From Shewanella marina JCM 15074 (GTDB lineage: Bacteria > Pseudomonadota > Gammaproteobacteria > Enterobacterales > Shewanellaceae), in NCBI RefSeq assembly GCF_000614975.1, contig NZ_BALM01000005.1:124001-188000 (forward strand): a DNA stretch of 64,000 nt. The letters are read 5' to 3'. Under the pieces are notes generated by a model that made no database searches, was not told the DNA's origin, and saw nothing but the letters and a program-made list of their open reading frames with translations. The translations under genes and the position numbers were made by a program. Shown here one piece after another: positions 62,652-64,000 of this stretch. Within the stretch, counting starts at the first letter, position 1; the number at the start of each line of letters is the position of its first letter.

Positions 62652-64000
62652 TTAAGCAACGTTTGCTTTATCTTCCGCTTCACTATCAGTATCTGCACTA
62701 TCTTTTGTCTCAGTGTCTTTTGTCTCATCTGGACTCTTTTCAGTTTGTTTCTCTTTAGTCTCAGATTTAGTTTGCTCAATATTAGCTGCTTCAGTTTCTG
62801 CTGCTAATGCCTTTTTAGCTGCACGTGACTTTAATAATTTCCTGACACCAAAAAACAATAGGCCTAATACTAAAATAACAATATTAACAGCAATCACAAT
62901 TGTTATGGCTTTATCAGTTTGTGCTTTAGCCTCCAGAGCGGCTTTTTGTTCCGCTTTATGTTCGGCAATCATTGCCAACTCTTCAGCGGATGGCTTTGGT
63001 GGCGGTGGAGCCTCATGCGAAAAGTAGAGCTCAGGTAACTTTAATTTTATTTGCCGGCCATCATAAGTTGTACTGGCGACCAGACCATCGACTTTATAAT
63101 TACCATAATTTTTGATATCTGGAATAGGAATTAAAATTGACTTATCATTATCTAATTGTTTATTAAATGGAATTGAAAATCCATTCGGTAACATGACATT
63201 CATTTGAAAATAAGTGTCAATAACTTTTATTTCACCATCATCAACAGTTATCTTAAGTTTCCAATCATTTTCTCCGGCTTTTTCCGGCTCAATGATTTCA
63301 GCGGTTAATGGCATTTTCGATAATCTAAATTTTTGATTAAATAACCGATCAAATATTGCATTTGAAGCTTTTAATTCAAACTCATAATTACCCCATGGAT
63401 AGATTAAATCCATCGTACTGGTAAAGACACCATCACTCGGTTTTTTATCTTGCTCCGTACCATTGTCAATATAACGATTAACAATATATGGACCTGCACC
63501 AAGGTTGTCGTCACCTGCCGTATTTTGGCTTAAAAATTTACCATTCCAATTAACGATATAATCCATACCAGGAATATTGACGAGCTTGTTATCACCGACC
63601 AAATGTGCATTAATTGCAATCACTTCATTTTGATAAAGCGGCTGTGGTAAAGGTTCGACATTAACATCAAGAGAGGATATTTTTTCTAAGCTTGAGCCAT
63701 CAGCAATATCGCCAATTAATTGCCATGGACCGTTGGGCGGAGACGTTATTTCGATTAAATCACCTGTAGGGCCTGTAGCCCATTTAACGTTGTCAGGGTG
63801 CTTATCTTCAAACCATTTCGTGCCATCAGGTAAAATTAAGATGACAGCGGTTGAACCATAATTGCGTTTTACTACAAAAATAACTTTGTCCAGCATATGA
63901 TCTAATCTGAACGTATGCTGGAGCTCAATTGCGTTTGCAGGGCTTACGCTTGGTTCTGACTCTGCGCTAACGACATCACTAAAAATTAGCGCTTGGGTTA
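62652..64000 (-). CDS. TIGR03503-like exported/membrane protein, 5' end beyond the window
   Basis: An ATG lies at 63896, but the frame is open to the right edge, where residues ALIFSDVVSAESEP look like the end of a signal peptide, so the gene begins outside. A beta-rich extracytoplasmic region of about 310 residues (PNGPWQLIGDI, VIAINAHLVG) is followed by a membrane helix (about residues 317-338 from the internal Met). An acidic, Lys/Glu/Thr-rich tail of about 65 residues faces the cytoplasm. The layout resembles the gammaproteobacterial TIGR03503 family of unknown function. It is transcribed toward tRNA-Asp. Confidence 0.75.
   Translation of the reverse strand, partial: TQALIFSDVVSAESEPSVSPANAIELQHTFRLDHMLDKVIFVVKRNYGSTAVILILPDGTKWFEDKHPDNVKWATGPTGDLIEITSPPNGPWQLIGDIADGSSLEKISSLDVNVEPLPQPLYQNEVIAINAHLVGDNKLVNIPGMDYIVNWNGKFLSQNTAGDDNLGAGPYIVNRYIDNGTEQDKKPSDGVFTSTMDLIYPWGNYEFELKASNAIFDRLFNQKFRLSKMPLTAEIIEPEKAGENDWKLKITVDDGEIKVIDTYFQMNVMLPNGFSIPFNKQLDNDKSILIPIPDIKNYGNYKVDGLVASTTYDGRQIKLKLPELYFSHEAPPPPKPSAEELAMIAEHKAEQKAALEAKAQTDKAITIVIAVNIVILVLGLLFFGVRKLLKSRAAKKALAAETEAANIEQTKSETKEKQTEKSPDETKDTETKDSADTDSEAEDKANVA

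Overview
The window is a stretch of chromosome, about 40% GC or lower by eye, from a marine gammaproteobacterium of the Alteromonadales, most like Shewanella or a close relative. This rests on gene content and order: seqA-pgm beside a ybfF-like esterase, DUF2788, ybfE and fldA; an EarP/EF-P pair with Arg32; a bkd operon next to astE and nadA; alaA-yfbR-dGTPase; and a TIGR03503-type protein. No search was run, so the genus is an inference.

Layout. 1-15.8 kb holds housekeeping and envelope genes: fadH (cut by the left edge), sppA, ansA, a Kef potassium-efflux pair, yeaC with a small zinc-ribbon membrane protein, an M14 carboxypeptidase, a DUF885 lipoprotein, a YafD-like phosphoesterase, cardiolipin synthase and a secreted subtilisin with two PPC domains. 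16-22 kb is accessory DNA around a tRNA-Ser(GGA): fragments of acetyltransferases and of a PhzF protein, a frameshifted hydrolase, an intact HExxH metallopeptidase, an 18-bp minisatellite and attC-like repeated ends, nearly all on the minus strand. It looks like a decayed gene-cassette array or tRNA-adjacent island. 22-25.4 kb holds a frameshifted MscS channel, a cysteine-rich unknown protein and an FMN 2-hydroxyacid dehydrogenase with a perfect FNR-type box upstream.

25.8-43.0 kb is filled by two tandem, colinear giant genes (about 2,807 and 2,816 residues once one base is restored in each). They encode exported proteins with GEVED domains, DUF6923-like propellers, an SdrD-B-like domain, an L-type-lectin-like domain and a C-terminal DUF11 domain. 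This is the most unusual content of the window.

43-64 kb is core genome: nadA (frameshifted), bkdA1-bkdA2-bkdB with a LiuR-like palindrome upstream, astE, pgm, seqA, ybfF, DUF2788, ybfE, fldA, earP, efp, an NhaC antiporter, alaA, yfbR, a dGTPase-like HD hydrolase, a MarC/YchE protein, tRNA-Asp(GTC) beside a decayed second copy of its 3' region, and a TIGR03503-like protein cut by the right edge.

Five otherwise well-conserved reading frames carry a single small indel: the hydrolase, mscS, both giant genes and nadA. In each case restoring one or two bases rejoins the frame and gives a length divisible by three. This is either assembly error or real decay or phase switching; the nadA case makes assembly error a serious possibility.
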